From Ascaphus truei (Eukaryota > Chordata > Amphibia > Anura > Ascaphidae): a stretch of 64,000 nt of DNA. The translations under genes and the position numbers were made by a program. The stretch spans positions 110,096,354 to 110,160,353 of the forward strand of contig CM071571.1 in assembly GCA_036426205.1 (NCBI GenBank), in the 5' to 3' direction. Below the pieces are notes generated by a model. That model saw nothing but the letters and a program-made list of their open reading frames with translations. It was not told where the DNA came from and did no database searches. Positions 47,061 through 57,680 of this stretch are shown piece after piece (position 1 is the first letter of the stretch; every line of letters starts with the position of its first letter).

Positions 47061-47852
47061 TTCACCTCAGCTTGGATATCTACCACTCTACCTTCTGCAA
47101 CCCTCGGCCAAGTGACCTCAACTACCCTCCAGTCTAATATCCTTGATCACAGCGAGTATATCAACTGCCTTATCTTACCTACTACATTACTTTACATGTC
47201 GAAACCCTGACCTGGCTAAAAGATGACGAACCTGAACACCTGACGTGGCCTCTAGGCTTCAGGTCGGTGTTTACAAATCGCCACCTTGGCCTCGCAATCC
47301 CATCCTGTTTATGGCGAGAACATGTTACAATACCTTGGAAAGACTTGTGTACTATTCTGCTCCCATTGAAACCAACTTTAGCCCACCCTTATCGTGAAAC
47401 AGCTCTGGCTGACATTTACGACCTAAAAAAAAAACAATTGTGTCTTGTTACGTTTAAAGTCTGACTCAATATATAAGACCTCATAACTTTATCCCTATAA
47501 TACTTGGAATAATGTGATTCATATCAATACATTTCAAAGTATCCTGTTTATGCTAGTGTCAGGAAAGCCATATTTCAATCCCTTCTGGCAAAAATAGATG
47601 CCCTTATCTCTAGGTCCTATAAAATAGGCCTGGTCAAGGGCTTAACAGGCCATAAAAGCAATTATTGTATTTTTAAGACAATTTGTAATCAATGTTCGTG
47701 TGCCGGGTGGATTAATATAACTAATATATTCTACCATTTTTATTACACGTATTAATAGGCAAAGATTGTTTACACGGTTGTAGTGAGGAATGGAGTTTAT
47801 CTTTTGTTTTCTTGTTTCTGGTGGCCTAGGCATTTAAAGGGTTAACTTTTGG

Positions 47853-48385
47853 TGTTAAATGGGTTAACTAATGATGCTTTCTGTGCTATAATGATAAATA
47901 CAGTAGCTTATTTCGTATGTCAAACAGCTTAGTACCTCTTTCTGCTTCACCTCAGAAGATGCTTCCTCTTTCACAGTGACTGTTTCGTCTTGGGGCTGGG
48001 ACTCAAAAAGTTAATGTTTTAGTGTGTAGTGAGTGTGTTGCTGATTTCCCCCCCATCCCCTGAGAAAGAAACTTTGTCTTGTTAGCAGGGGGGCAGAAAC
48101 TCGCCAATGAACAAGGCTAATAGTCAAGTCGTGCTGTGCGTCCAGGAATATGCGATCACAGAAGAATAACGCTAATTGGCATGCACCTGAGAAGGTGTGG
48201 GGGTTACCCTGGTAAATCCGTCTGTGTGGTATCCTGACTGCTGTAACTCAAAGATAAGTATTGCAATAAACAATATTTTACTAACAATTGGTGTGTTCGT
48301 GTCCATTTGTGTACGCATGAGCGATATCGACAATCCAAACAAACATTTCTATCAGTATATCTTGAATAAGTATTTCCTGTCAGCA
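47853..48385 (+). mobile_element. Endogenous-retrovirus-type LTR
   Basis: The 3' end (…GTCAGCA, 48385) is followed after four bases by a sequence exactly complementary to the 3' end of tRNA-Ser. AATAAA lies at 48265-48270. The 5' boundary is uncertain; I propose the TG at 47853 but cannot confirm it because no second LTR is in the window. No gag, pol or env coding sequence follows, so only LTR plus leader remain. Confidence 0.6.
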
Positions 48386-48389
48386 CGTT

Positions 48390-48407
48390 TGGCGTAGTCG
48401 GCAGGAT
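48390..48407 (+). promoter_or_regulatory. Primer-binding site for tRNA-Ser
   Basis: TGGCGTAGTCGGCAGGAT is the perfect complement of the 18 terminal nucleotides of vertebrate tRNA-Ser(AGA-type), whose acceptor end is …ATCCTGCCGACTACG plus CCA (recalled from established tRNA sequence). It starts with TGG and lies four bases past an LTR-like CA end, the standard retroviral position. Confidence 0.8.
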
Positions 48408-48409
48408 AA

Positions 48410-49900
48410 CTAACCCCTGTCAACACAACTGTATATAAACAGTGGGAAGACATATGCAATACAATATATTTACTATTGTTTTTTGTGTTCTTTTGGGGGA
48501 AAGTTCATAGATTGTTAGCCTTCTTTTCCACTATTTCAAGGATAAAGGTCCTTTCTATTTAGGTTTTTATTTGGGAGGAGGGGCTCTAGGTGGGAAAAAG
48601 GGGGTTTCTGGAGCTTAACTGTGTTCATTTTTGCTCTGGGGACTTCCTGCTTCCAGAGATACCTCTGTACTGTAGTTCACGTCGATAGCAGCCTTGGCTG
48701 AGCGAGCAATACGGCTGTTTAAAGGTCCCACATCATGCAGGCTAATAGGAAGCTGCATCATCATCCGTCGCGACTTTCTATTAGCCCGCATTACGCTGGA
48801 CCTTTAAACATGCATGAGATAACAGCAGCACCGAGAGTTAAGTATCTAGTGTAGCAGGGTGTACCCAAAGCTGAAATTAATGTGGTTCAGCTCCAGAGAC
48901 CCCCTGCTTCCCACCTAGTGGGAACAATATGTATTTATTTCAAGGAAATGCACCTTTAAAAACATGCCCCATCTCTCTCGCTAAAAACAATGCCCGATTT
49001 TGCAACGTCTGGGCTGGAATCCTTAATGGCCGTACCCAGCTCATGCAAACTATCCTTGATGTTTATCACAGCTACTTAAAACACATTTATTTCCATTATA
49101 CATGTCAGATCAAGGTAATGATACATCCTATTTTGTGAATCCTATTGTGGCTATACAGTTTATCCTGTACAGCAACTTGTGCATCACTAATATAATGATT
49201 TTAAGTGCTTCTTCATGTCAACTAGGGATTATATTGTGATAACCTCGAAAATTACTTAAATGGTAATGGTAAACATATCAGAATTACTATACTTACAATA
49301 GCATGAAGTTACCTTTCTGCTATCACATCACTCCCAATATTCCGGTTTCAAAATCGACAATTCCTGACTAAATTAGATTTTTCTACAATACCATTTAGGA
49401 ATTTGTACAATTCAAGATTTATATAGCAGGGAATATGTTTAGAAACCCCATCACTGACAGAGTGCAGCATGTTTCTTGCATTATCACCAAACATTTGAGG
49501 ATTTAATTTGTCGGTGAGGAGCCAGTATTCTTTCTGTCACGTATATTAGTCACAATATTGGACACATTATATTCTTCTTAAAAAACAGAAAAATGAAAAA
49601 AGGGATTCGACCCCCCCTCCCCCCAATCAGTCATTTCCATATCTTATGCAGCAGCAATAGTGTTTCTGAAAATGTAGCACTGCACAACAGCTCTAATTAG
49701 TAGTAGTAGCAGTAAACGACTGTGTTTGGCCTTAGCCAGTGGGAATATGGAACACAACTGGATACAAGTTCATATTATTTAAGTAATGATTCCAGAAGAA
49801 CCGGGCATCCCTGTTCTGAAGGGATTATTACTATTATAGGCTAAATGTAGACTTTTTTTTTTTACATTTTTCATAAAGAAGATACACTTTTGTAGTCATA
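48410..49900. other. No gene seen
   Basis: AT-rich; contains a partial copy of the GC-rich dispersed repeat near 48880-48905 (GAAATTAATGTGGTTCAGCT…AGACCCCCTGCTTCC) and an inverted pair around 48700-48800 (AAAGGTCCA… and TGGACCTTT). No retroviral coding remains were recognised after the primer-binding site. Confidence 0.45.
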
Positions 49901-49914
49901 TTGATTTGCAAAAC

Positions 49915-50130
49915 TGCAGAGATTCACACAAACACACACTCTGCAGCCCTCCTCCACCCTCTACACCCACTGACAAACATACACTGCAGCCCCCCTCGAA
50001 ACCCACAAAATGCACACTGCAGACAAAACAGACTCTGCCACCTCTACATCCACAAAACGCAGACCAGCAGCCCCCTCCCTACACCTACTACAGCCCCCTT
50101 TCACCCACAAAACACACACAACAGACAGAC
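49915..50130. repeat. CA/CCC-rich imperfect minisatellite
   Basis: Units like ACACACTGCAGCCCCCCTC…ACCCACAAAA recur several times. The overlapping Pro/Thr-rich open frames in this stretch are products of the repeat. Confidence 0.7.
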
Positions 50131-50299
50131 ACACACACCTTTCCCCTCATTCTCCTGTGCGGAGCTCTCTGCAGGCAGGGTGGGGGAGGAGTCAGTGCCT
50201 TGCTGCTGCCTCCTGTCCAATCACCTCCCATGTCTGAGAGCTGATCTCACTCTTTGTGAATGAGAACTGACAGCTGAGTGGATTAAAAACTTGGCAGGG

Positions 50300-50395
50300 T
50301 GCTAAAAATTCCGGGCCATTACTGATTGGATAATGCCCAGAATTTTAACCAATCAGTGAGCAGGGATTTCAATAATGCCCGGAATTAACAGCTTT
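50300..50395. repeat. Inverted-repeat sequence, probable MITE end
   Basis: CCGGGCCATTACTGATTGG and CCAATCAGTGAGCAGGGATT…AATGCCCGG form nested inverted repeats around AATGCCCAGAATTTTAACC. A MITE is likely, but I could not assign the superfamily. Confidence 0.5.
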
Positions 50396-50808
50396 AGCCT
50401 ATAATTATTTAATAATATCTGATATATCCATTGATGCACATTGGGAATAATTTTTACATATTCAGAAAATCATTATTTGGTCAAGTTTATAAAAATGTGT
50501 ACAAATTAATAATTCCTAGGCCCCTTTTGTAGCAATCTATTGATGTCCCCTATACTGACATTTAAACATTTATTTTTTTAGATCTAATTTTAGGTATGTC
50601 TTTTCATGGTGTACGGATAGTTTGTGAATAATTCTTAAATGTTGCATTTTTTAGGACAATCTATACACTAACGTTCTCAAGAGACTTAAACTTTTTCACA
50701 ATACCTGTTATTATGTTACAAATTGGAAATCAAAACAATGTTTTGCCTTGGTAAATAAATTCAATTTTAGATGATAATGTAAACCTTTTTCAGTACTTTT
50801 TAGTCAAA

Positions 50809-50811
<3 letters not shown>

Positions 50812-50843
<32 letters not shown>
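50812..50843. repeat. (TA)n microsatellite at the PLE end
   Basis: About 16 TA units immediately abut the PLE terminal repeat. Confidence 0.9.
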
Positions 50844-50849
<6 letters not shown>

Positions 50850-50948
50850 TATGGTGACCAGGGGATCCTGATAGCCAAAAGAAGACAGCACACTGCAATG
50901 TTGGTATCAAAAAAAGTGTATTAAGTGACACAGGGCCGCCAACGTTTC
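50844..50948 (-). repeat. PLE terminal direct repeat, downstream copy
   Basis: TAGACATATGGTGACCAGGG through CCGCCAACGTTTC. The same 105 bp occurs at 55724-55828 in the same orientation. PLEs typically carry such pseudo-LTRs. Confidence 0.93.
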
Positions 50949-50985
50949 GGTCCTCCCAACGGGACCTTCCTCAGGGCAGTGCACC
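50930..50985 (-). ncRNA. Hammerhead ribozyme of the PLE, intact core
   Basis: On the minus strand: CTGAGGA (50974-50968), stem II AGGTCC/GGACC, GAAAC (50948-50944), then GTT with predicted cleavage after 50941, followed by GGCGG. Stem I: GCC and neighbours pair with GGC (about five pairs including one G-U). Stem III is reduced to the self-complementary ACGT, the minimal form reported for PLE hammerheads, which favours dimeric action. Confidence 0.85.
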
Positions 50986-51479
50986 TCAGACTGACACAAG
51001 CACCCATATATACCCCTTAACACATACTAAAAACACCTGACAACAATCAAGAAAATCCAAATTGCAATCCCAGATACAGCCCACATTGCTTAACAGCCAA
51101 TCCAACATACTGACACTGGCTAGCACCAATGAGATAGCCTGATCTTGACACAAGTGCAATTAGTCATATGTTAATTAGTGACATCACAGTACCTCCTGTC
51201 TATGTAACTATGACTACATAAAGCATACCATTACATTTAAATGCACATGAATGGTTAAATTGCACATGAATGGTAGAAATACATATAAAGTGATGCCCAT
51301 AGCGACTGCTGGCCCACAATGCTGTAGATGCATGCTAAAAATGCTTCTATACTTTCCCATAAAAGCATACCTCAGTGTAGATGGTCCTAGGGAACGGTCA
51401 ACCTGTCTGATAAGCAGCAACCAAGGGGGAACGGCCAGTTAGCTGTATATCACATGCTGGCAGCGTGTTAGTTTGAGCT

Positions 51480-51680
51480 GATCGCTTGCCTGAGCTGTTG
51501 TATAGGGAGGGGGGGTAATACTCTCGCGTTGCGATCCCTAGAGTACTTCCGTGCATGCGCAGTGCGTCCCTAACAACCCTGATCGCTTGCCTGACCTGTT
51601 GTGTAGGGAGGGAAGGTAATGCTCATGCGATGCTTTCCTTAGTATTCTACCACGCATGCGCAGTGCGTCCCTAGTAACCC
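51480..51680. repeat. Two tandem 101-bp units in the PLE 3' region, plus a partial third
   Basis: GATCGCTTGCCTGA.CTGTTG begins each unit and CATGCGCAGTGCGTCCCTA closes it; a third, shorter unit begins at 51681. Located between the endonuclease stop codon and the ribozyme, within the PLE 3' non-coding region (50986-52412), where no other gene is seen. Confidence 0.85.
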
Positions 51681-52412
51681 GATCGCTTCCTAGACTACTG
51701 TAAGTGGAGGTGCGCGCATATCTGTGCTAATGCGCATGCGCAACGCTGCGCTAGTGGCGCAAGCAATGTGATTAAAAAAATAGATGCGCATGTGCCCTGG
51801 TAGTATGTCAGCGTCTAAGACAGACCTAAAGAAGACATACACATAATACAGATAACTGATATTTTCTTACCATAAGCACAGATAAAGGCAACACAGTACA
51901 CCCAGTGACCAAAGGTTGGATACATACAGTGCTGGGATGAAACTAAGAGCAAACCTATAATAAAATCAAACATTTAAAAACAAGAGTCTGATGTCTGAAT
52001 CTTTAAGACTATAATCTAGATGGAACCTACATATTTCCTGCATACATGAAGCCATACCAGGTAGTATGTTAGTGTAGTAACCATAATTGTTATAATAGGC
52101 TAATAGAATATGTAATATGCAAATGTACCACATGCATACCAAAAAGTGGCAAATCAATGCCTGTAGTACCAAAAGTCTATCCACATATATTGTTGGTTAC
52201 AGTGGAAATCTATCCACATACAACCGGCTGTTAATAGTGTGTTGTACTGAAACTTTGGACACCATGTGTGGCAGAACACCCAAAAGTGAATGAAGTGAGT
52301 GAAACATATAGGGAAAGGGGGATGGAGGAAATCGGCATTGCGTATAGTGTACAGAAACATATTAAGATAGTGTACCAAAAGAACTGATGAAAAATCACTA
52401 TACACAGAAACT

Positions 52413-53420
52413 TTACAGAAAACAGCCCAACTTTAAATCTTCATTTAGTCCATGAGGGGAGATGGTCTTAAGTTCATATATGAGTCTTGCCTCTTGTTGC
52501 AGAAGCAGCCTGTTTCTATCACCCCCTCTAGGTGGTGGTTGCACCTGTAGTATGGGCATACACCGCAATGTTGCTAATGAATGCCGCAGTTCTTTAAAAT
52601 GTCTGGCTACCGGCAGGTATTTAAGCTCACTCTGCTCGTCCGTGCTGTTCAATGCTTTTCTGATCGTGGATCGATGGATAGCTATTCTCTCCTTGAGCAT
52701 GCGTGATGTTTTACCCACGTATCGTAGCCCGCAAGGGCACGTGATCATGTACACGACAAAACGAGACTCACAATTTAGGAAATTCTTGATCTTGATTGGA
52801 ACCCCACTGTGCGGGTGGGTATAACTTGCACCCGTTTGCATGAAACTGCAGTTAGTGCAGCCATGGCACTTGTATGAGCCTGGTTTTCTTTCGAGCCAGG
52901 TTTTAGGGTGTCTATACTTGTCCACTGGGTCCGCCTGCGTCAACATATCTCCTAGGTTGCGTCCTCGCTTGTAGCAGAACAGCGGTGGGTCTTTGCAGAT
53001 TTTGCCAATTTTATTGTCATTTGCTAAGATATGCCAGTTCTTATGTATACTGCGCTTAATGCGGTTGGATGCCGTACAGAAAGTGCTGATAAAGTGGCAA
53101 CGTTGCTCAGTAGATTTGTTGGTAATCGGTTGCAGCAGAGATTGCCTATCGAGGCTCCTTACTTTGATCAGGGCCTCACTGATGTCTTTATGGTCATAAC
53201 CCCTGTCTTTGAAGCGTGCCGCCATGGCTGAGAGTGCTGGTTCTAGTTCATCCGGATTGGAAATTATTCGTTTTACTCGAAGTAACTGAGAAAAGGGGAG
53301 ACCCCTCTTGAGTGGTGTTGGGTGTTGGCTCGTGGCATACAATAGCGTGTTTCTGTCTGTATCCTTGTGATACAGCCTCGTGGCCAAGCCCCCACCTGAT
53401 TTATACACGATGGTGTCCAA
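52413..53420 (-). pseudogene. PLE GIY-YIG endonuclease and thumb/connector region
   Basis: 335 residues from the first Met; the frame really continues from the RT upstream, as shown by conserved-looking FTAQFSQSEISFLD encoded just before the Met at about 53421-53462. Linker with CHGCTNC (residues 185-191, the PLE Cys motif), then GIY-YIG: VVYMITC (222-228) and YVGKTSR (234-240), His at VARHF (271-275), and the catalytic Glu in QQEARLIYELKT (308-319). Ends SPHGLNEDLKLGCFL. All nuclease motifs look intact. It is separated from RT only by a frameshift at about 53455-53465. Confidence 0.93.
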
Positions 53421-53430
53421 AAATGAAATC

Positions 53431-54675
53431 TCAGATTGGCTGAACTGTGCTGTGAATCTGATGGTAGATGGAATTCATATTCAAGTATTCGATGAATTCT
53501 AACAGCGCAGTCTCCGGTCCATCCCATATAAGAAAGATGTCGTCTATGTATCTTAGATACTTCTTAATGCATACTGCGTATGGGGCATCATGTAGGATGT
53601 GTGTGTGTTCATATACATCCATGAATAAGTTTGCGTACGCAGGGGCCATATTGGACCCCATCGCGGTCCCGCTTAGTTGCAAATAGACGCTTCTCTCGAA
53701 TCGAAAATAGTTCTTATTAAGGATGATTTCCATAAGCAGCATTAGGAATTCCACCGGTGGACCATCATGCGATGTGAAGGTCCCAAATTTCGATCTAACC
53801 GCTTCAAGCCCCTCATGATGGGGGATATTGGTGTAGAGACTACTTACGTCTAAAGTGACCAAAATGCAGTCCATTTTTTCCAGTGCGATGTCACCAAGCT
53901 GTAAAATAAAATCCGTTGTGTCCTTGACATAGGAGCTCATACCCATGACCATGGGCTGGAGGAAGAAATCAATAAATTGAGACAATGGGTGGCATAATGA
54001 TCCTCTCGCAGAAATGATAGGTCTTCCGGGTGGTTTTGTGGCCGATTTGTGTATTTTAGGCAAGGTGTACAGAATGGGCATTCTTGGAAAAGGTTGTGTA
54101 AGGAATCTACCTGTTTCCTCAGAGATCCAGTTGTTCAAAACCCCCATCTGTATGATTGAATCCACCTCCTTTTTATACTCCACCGTAGGATCCGCTGGTA
54201 AGCATCTATACGTGGATGTGCCTGATAATTGATCCTCTATTTCCTTCTTGTAGTCCACATATTTGAGTAGCACAATGCCACCCCCTTTGTCCGCAGCGCG
54301 GATGATGATATCCTTGTTATTTCTTAGTGTGTCAATAGCTGATTTCTCCTCTCGTGTGATGTTATGATAACTAACTTTTTTGGTCTTAGTTTGTAGGGCA
54401 GTTTCTTTGTCCAGAACATTCATAAAGGCAGCAATGCTGTGGTTGTTTGTTTGCGGATCAAAGTTGCTGCTAGATTTGAAGCGGTTTGCCTTAGCTGAGG
54501 TGTTTGGCAGGGGCTGTTTGATGAAGAAGTCTTTAAGTCTCAGTTGTCTATTGAACTTATACATTTCGACTTCCCAATTAAAGCTACGTTGAACGTGAGT
54601 GGGTACAAAACTAAGGCCTTTGTGTAGAACGCTTAGCTGCGCCGCGGTCAGGGTAAAGTCCGTGAGATTGTAAAT
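53431..54675 (-). pseudogene. PLE reverse transcriptase, frameshifted near its end
   Basis: The first Met is at 54564, but the frame is open further upstream and encodes NLTDFTLTAAQLSVLHKGLS and FVPT, so the natural protein is longer. Motifs numbered from that Met: RAADKGGGIVLL (89-100), LPKIHK (169-174), RPIIS (181-185), LDVSSLYTNIP (238-248), GTAMGSNMAP (299-308) and the catalytic YIDD (339-342). A shift at about 53455-53465 sends the frame to a stop at 53431 while the correct frame continues in the endonuclease. Otherwise full length and well preserved. Confidence 0.93.
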
Positions 54676-55541
54676 TACCGTGGTGGCCTGCGTCCGCGAG
54701 GTCCCCTGCCTCTCTTGTTTTCGCGCTCTGGATACCGCCGATTTTCTCCCACCCCTCCTGGTGGGTCCCTTCCGTCTACGTCTGGAAACGGGGGTTTGGT
54801 GTGGCCGGCTTCCGCAGGACCTAAAAAATCACTTCCAGAGCCCTCTGTGTTGTCAGAGAAGTCAGTGTCACTCGTGGGCACACCTGATCTATAGGCAGGC
54901 TTCCTGGCGCGAAAGGATTTGTGTCTCTGTCCCCCTCGTCCTGCGTTCGGTTCCCCTAGACCCAGCAGCCAGCGGTAGACCTTGCGTTCTTTGTAGTCAG
55001 ATTTGACAAGCCTCAGCTTTTCTTTTTTGTATTTAATGAGATTGTCCCTATAAATGTCAATTGTGGTCTGGATCTTGTCCGTCCAATTGGTGCTTGTGTC
55101 AGCTGTCAGTGTATCACCATGCTTCCCCTGGATCACATCCACCTCCTGTCTGATTTTAGCAATTTCCTTGCTGGATTGCTCTATCACCAAAATCATAAGG
55201 TCACTGGAGCATTTATTTAAAATGGCAATCCATTTCTTACAAAAATCCGGGTCATTGCGCCCGATGGTGGGCTGGTTCCTGATTCTAAACCCACGGGGTA
55301 GTAATTTCTCCTTATGGTCGTGTGATAATGTTACTCCATGAAGGAAAAAATCTACCTCTCGTTTCTTCAGTTTTATAAGATCATTATATATGTCAACTGG
55401 CTTGTCAGGTCCCAAAACGGATTCAAATGACTCAGCGTACCGTATTTTGGCTATCTCTGCATCGCTGAAACTGGCAGTATCTGATAGTGTAGTAAAAATT
55501 CCCGCAAAGTCCGCAAATTCCTCCATAGAAAATGAGTTCAA
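54675..55541 (-). CDS. PLE ORF1 protein, function unknown
   Basis: 288 residues, MNSFSMEEFADFAGIFTTLS to a strongly basic tail (KRGRGPRGRRPPR). Middle part is rich in charged residues and probably helical (KKREVDFFLHG, IDIYRDNLIKYKKEKLRLVK); the C-terminal third is Gly/Pro/Arg-rich and disordered-looking. It precedes the RT in the same orientation. Its stop codon overlaps the open RT frame, which is shifted by one base relative to it. A nucleic-acid-binding role is plausible from the basic tail but is inference. Upstream ORFs occur in some vertebrate PLEs. Confidence 0.75.
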   Translation of the reverse strand: MNSFSMEEFADFAGIFTTLSDTASFSDAEIAKIRYAESFESVLGPDKPVDIYNDLIKLKKREVDFFLHGVTLSHDHKEKLLPRGFRIRNQPTIGRNDPDFCKKWIAILNKCSSDLMILVIEQSSKEIAKIRQEVDVIQGKHGDTLTADTSTNWTDKIQTTIDIYRDNLIKYKKEKLRLVKSDYKERKVYRWLLGLGEPNAGRGGQRHKSFRARKPAYRSGVPTSDTDFSDNTEGSGSDFLGPAEAGHTKPPFPDVDGRDPPGGVGENRRYPERENKRGRGPRGRRPPR

Positions 55542-55723
55542 GTAAAGTCAACAATAATCCAATTTGCTGTATGTAGTAATAATCCCAAACTCACAGCTAG
55601 AGTACGGGTGGTCAAAAAATTCAAGGTGGTGCAAACAGCTCGTAAGTAAAATATAGTCAGGTATGGAGATTTGCACTCACGTTTTTGATGTAAGAGGCAG
55701 ATGCTTGTCCTATAGGTAGTATG

Positions 55724-55828
55724 TAGACATATGGTGACCAGGGGATCCTGATAGCCAAAAGAAGACAGCACACTGCAATGTTGGTATCAAAAAAAGTGTA
55801 TTAAGTGACACAGGGCCGCCAACGTTTC
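55724..55828 (-). repeat. PLE terminal direct repeat, upstream copy (truncated at the ribozyme)
   Basis: Matches 50844-50948 end to end. The match stops exactly after GTTTC at 55828; the CTGAGGA half of the hammerhead is missing and unrelated MITE sequence follows. Confidence 0.92.
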
Positions 55829-56130
55829 TGGGGTTATTTTCCAGGCAGGGATGAAGCATTTTATTCCCGCTGGCTGCAATACTGCACAGTAATTATATTA
55901 CTGCATTACCATCGATTTATGCCATCTGGTAGACACGCGAAGCATTGCAGCCTATTAAATCCTAATCATTATCATTTAACAGATCAGCCGCCCGTCAGCC
56001 AGGCATGAACCAGGCTGGGAAGGCAACGCAACGGGGCTTGTCAGAGGTGAGGAGCGGCGCATTCCAGGATATCTGCCAGGTACATAGCGGTATTTGCTCG
56101 AATAAAGTGTGTCGGTGCAGTATCTGCTCG
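55829..56130 (+). mobile_element. CACTA-like MITE, truncated copy
   Basis: GGTTATTTTCC.GGCAGGGAT, AAGCATTTTATTCCCG, TAGACACGCGAAGCATTGCA and the end GCTCGAATAAAGTGTGTCGG match the MITE at 5096-5490 in inverse orientation. About the first quarter is missing at the PLE junction. Confidence 0.8.
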
Positions 56131-56312
56131 CCGCCCGCTGTTTCGTGACGTCAGTCTTTCACTGCTATCGGTGGTTTTCACGAAGAATCGTAGGTACATA
56201 CTGGGTATTTGCTCGAATAAAGTGTGTCGGTGCAGTATCTGCTCGCCGCCCGCTTGTTTCGTGACGTCAGTCTTCACTGCTATCGGTGTTTCACGAAGAA
56301 TCGTCCCTCCGG
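56085..56312. repeat. Tandem duplication, unit about 120 bp
   Basis: GGTATTTGCTCGAATAAAGT…GCTCGCCGCCCGC…CACGAAGAATCGT occurs twice, with small differences. It includes the MITE end, so the duplication post-dates the insertion. Confidence 0.8.
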
Positions 56313-56519
56313 TAATTCAGACCGACAGTCTATGGTTCCTATCACGCAGTGTAGGTTAGTCCATGCGTCTCAGGAAAAGTCTTCCTCTTACTGGCAGAAG
56401 GCGTATGAGCTTAGTCCGCCACCGTAGTTTCACAAAACCACGTGCCCTATGCATTTCTTCTGATAACGGATTTCATCGGGATCTGAGGCTGGTACAGTAC
56501 AGGCGCTGTCAAACTATAC

Positions 56520-56734
56520 ATTCAAATATATATATATATATATATATATTAATATACATATATATTAATATACAGTGTCGAAAACCTATACATTTGCTCG
56601 CCCGGGCGAGTGGATTTAACCCCGGGCGAGTAAATATTGGCCCAAGCAGCACACGTTTGGTAATAGGTGGCGAGTAGATTTTTTTGTGTGGCGAGTAGAT
56701 TTTTTGGTGATTTGTAACCACTGTGTATATGATA

Positions 56735-56790
<56 letters not shown>
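56520..56790. repeat. TA microsatellites around a short GCGAGTAGATTTTTT repeat
   Basis: TA arrays at about 56524-56570 and 56735-56787 enclose CTCGCCCGGGCGAGT (56597-56611) and two copies of GGCGAGTAGATTTTTT (about 56667 and 56688). Probably a small transposon remnant. Nothing is encoded; apparent Tyr/Ile-rich frames come from TA repeats. Confidence 0.6.
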
Positions 56791-57630
56791 TAAGTGACAT
56801 AAAATATAGACAGGCCCTTCACACACTACACCTAAATTGCTGCAGCCCTGATAGATGTGGCAAGAATTCACCAGGCAAATAGCCCAATAAACAGTGGTGT
56901 GAAAATAACTAAGTATTCTGGCAGAAAAACTAAAAAGTGACTATTAGATATAAAACACAAAAGCAAAAAAGAAGTGTGCATAACATATAAAAATAAAAAT
57001 AAAAAAAGCAATAAAAGGATATTGCCAATTAATGTGGGTAAAAATGACACAGAGTGTCACTGGGACTTAACTAAAAAAAATGCAAATATAAAAAAATAAT
57101 GGGTTCTTGTGATCGCAATGAAAAATTCAATACACGATTATGAACCCATAAATGCAGTGAATATTAAAAATACTTAAGTCCACATGTGTCCATGATAAGT
57201 TGATTTGCAAAAGGTCCAGGCTGCTTCTTCTTGGCTCACCGAACTCCCACAGTACCTATTAGAGAAAAAGAGAAAGAAGCGCCCGATCCTTGTGTAAATC
57301 AGATGAACAAAGTTTTAATATCTCATGGACAAGACAAATGCACACTTACAATTTGTCTGATAAAATAAAGCATGTTATGGGACTGCCCATGCACCAACTG
57401 AGGACTCCTCGGTCTCTTCTTTGTGTGTGAGTGTCAGTATTGGCTCCAAAAAGGATGGTGCTGTCAGCTGCTGTCTCCAGGGGAGTAATCCTGGTGTTGT
57501 GGAGCACTCAATCTCCACATGCAGCCGCATTAGCCTTTCTTCACACTGAAACCGGAAAAAAATCTTCAGGCAAGTCTTGCCTCCTCACGCTGGTGCTGGG
57601 AGCTGCCCTGTCACTGTAGGCTCACTGCCA

Positions 57631-57680
57631 GATATCCCTACGCGTTTCTTCCGACTCTGCGGAATTCATCAGGGGATATC
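57631..57680 (-). ncRNA. Hammerhead ribozyme, complete (left of pair)
   Basis: On the minus strand: stem I GATATCCC with GGGATATC, eight perfect pairs; CTGATGA (57672-57666); stem II TTCCG/CGGAA with a 6-nt loop; GAAA; C-GC-G as a minimal stem III; cleavage triplet GTA with predicted cleavage after 57639. Every conserved core base is present. This is the best hammerhead in the window. Confidence 0.9.

Larger units (their letters stand above)
50844..55828 (-). mobile_element. Nearly complete Penelope-like retroelement
   Basis: About 5 kb on the minus strand: a 105-bp direct repeat at each end (50844-50948 and 55724-55828, essentially identical and without length change), an upstream ORF1, an RT frame and a GIY-YIG endonuclease frame. 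A hammerhead ribozyme lies at the inner edge of the downstream repeat. PLEs replicate by target-primed reverse transcription using telomerase-related RT and GIY-YIG nuclease. The only obvious coding lesion is a single frameshift between RT and endonuclease, so the copy is young. The right repeat ends inside the hammerhead core and is joined to a CACTA-like MITE. Confidence 0.93.

Noticed and set aside
49901..50263. Pro/Thr-rich open frames, mucin-like
   Set aside because: Made by a CA/CCC minisatellite; open in three frames.
51480..51690. CRISPR-like repeats
   Set aside because: Only two full adjacent 101-bp units with no spacers, in a eukaryotic retroelement.
52462..55341. Several plus-strand frames
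   Set aside because: Antisense shadows of the PLE ORFs.
56509..56871. Tyr/Ile-rich membrane-like protein
   Set aside because: Translation of TA microsatellites.
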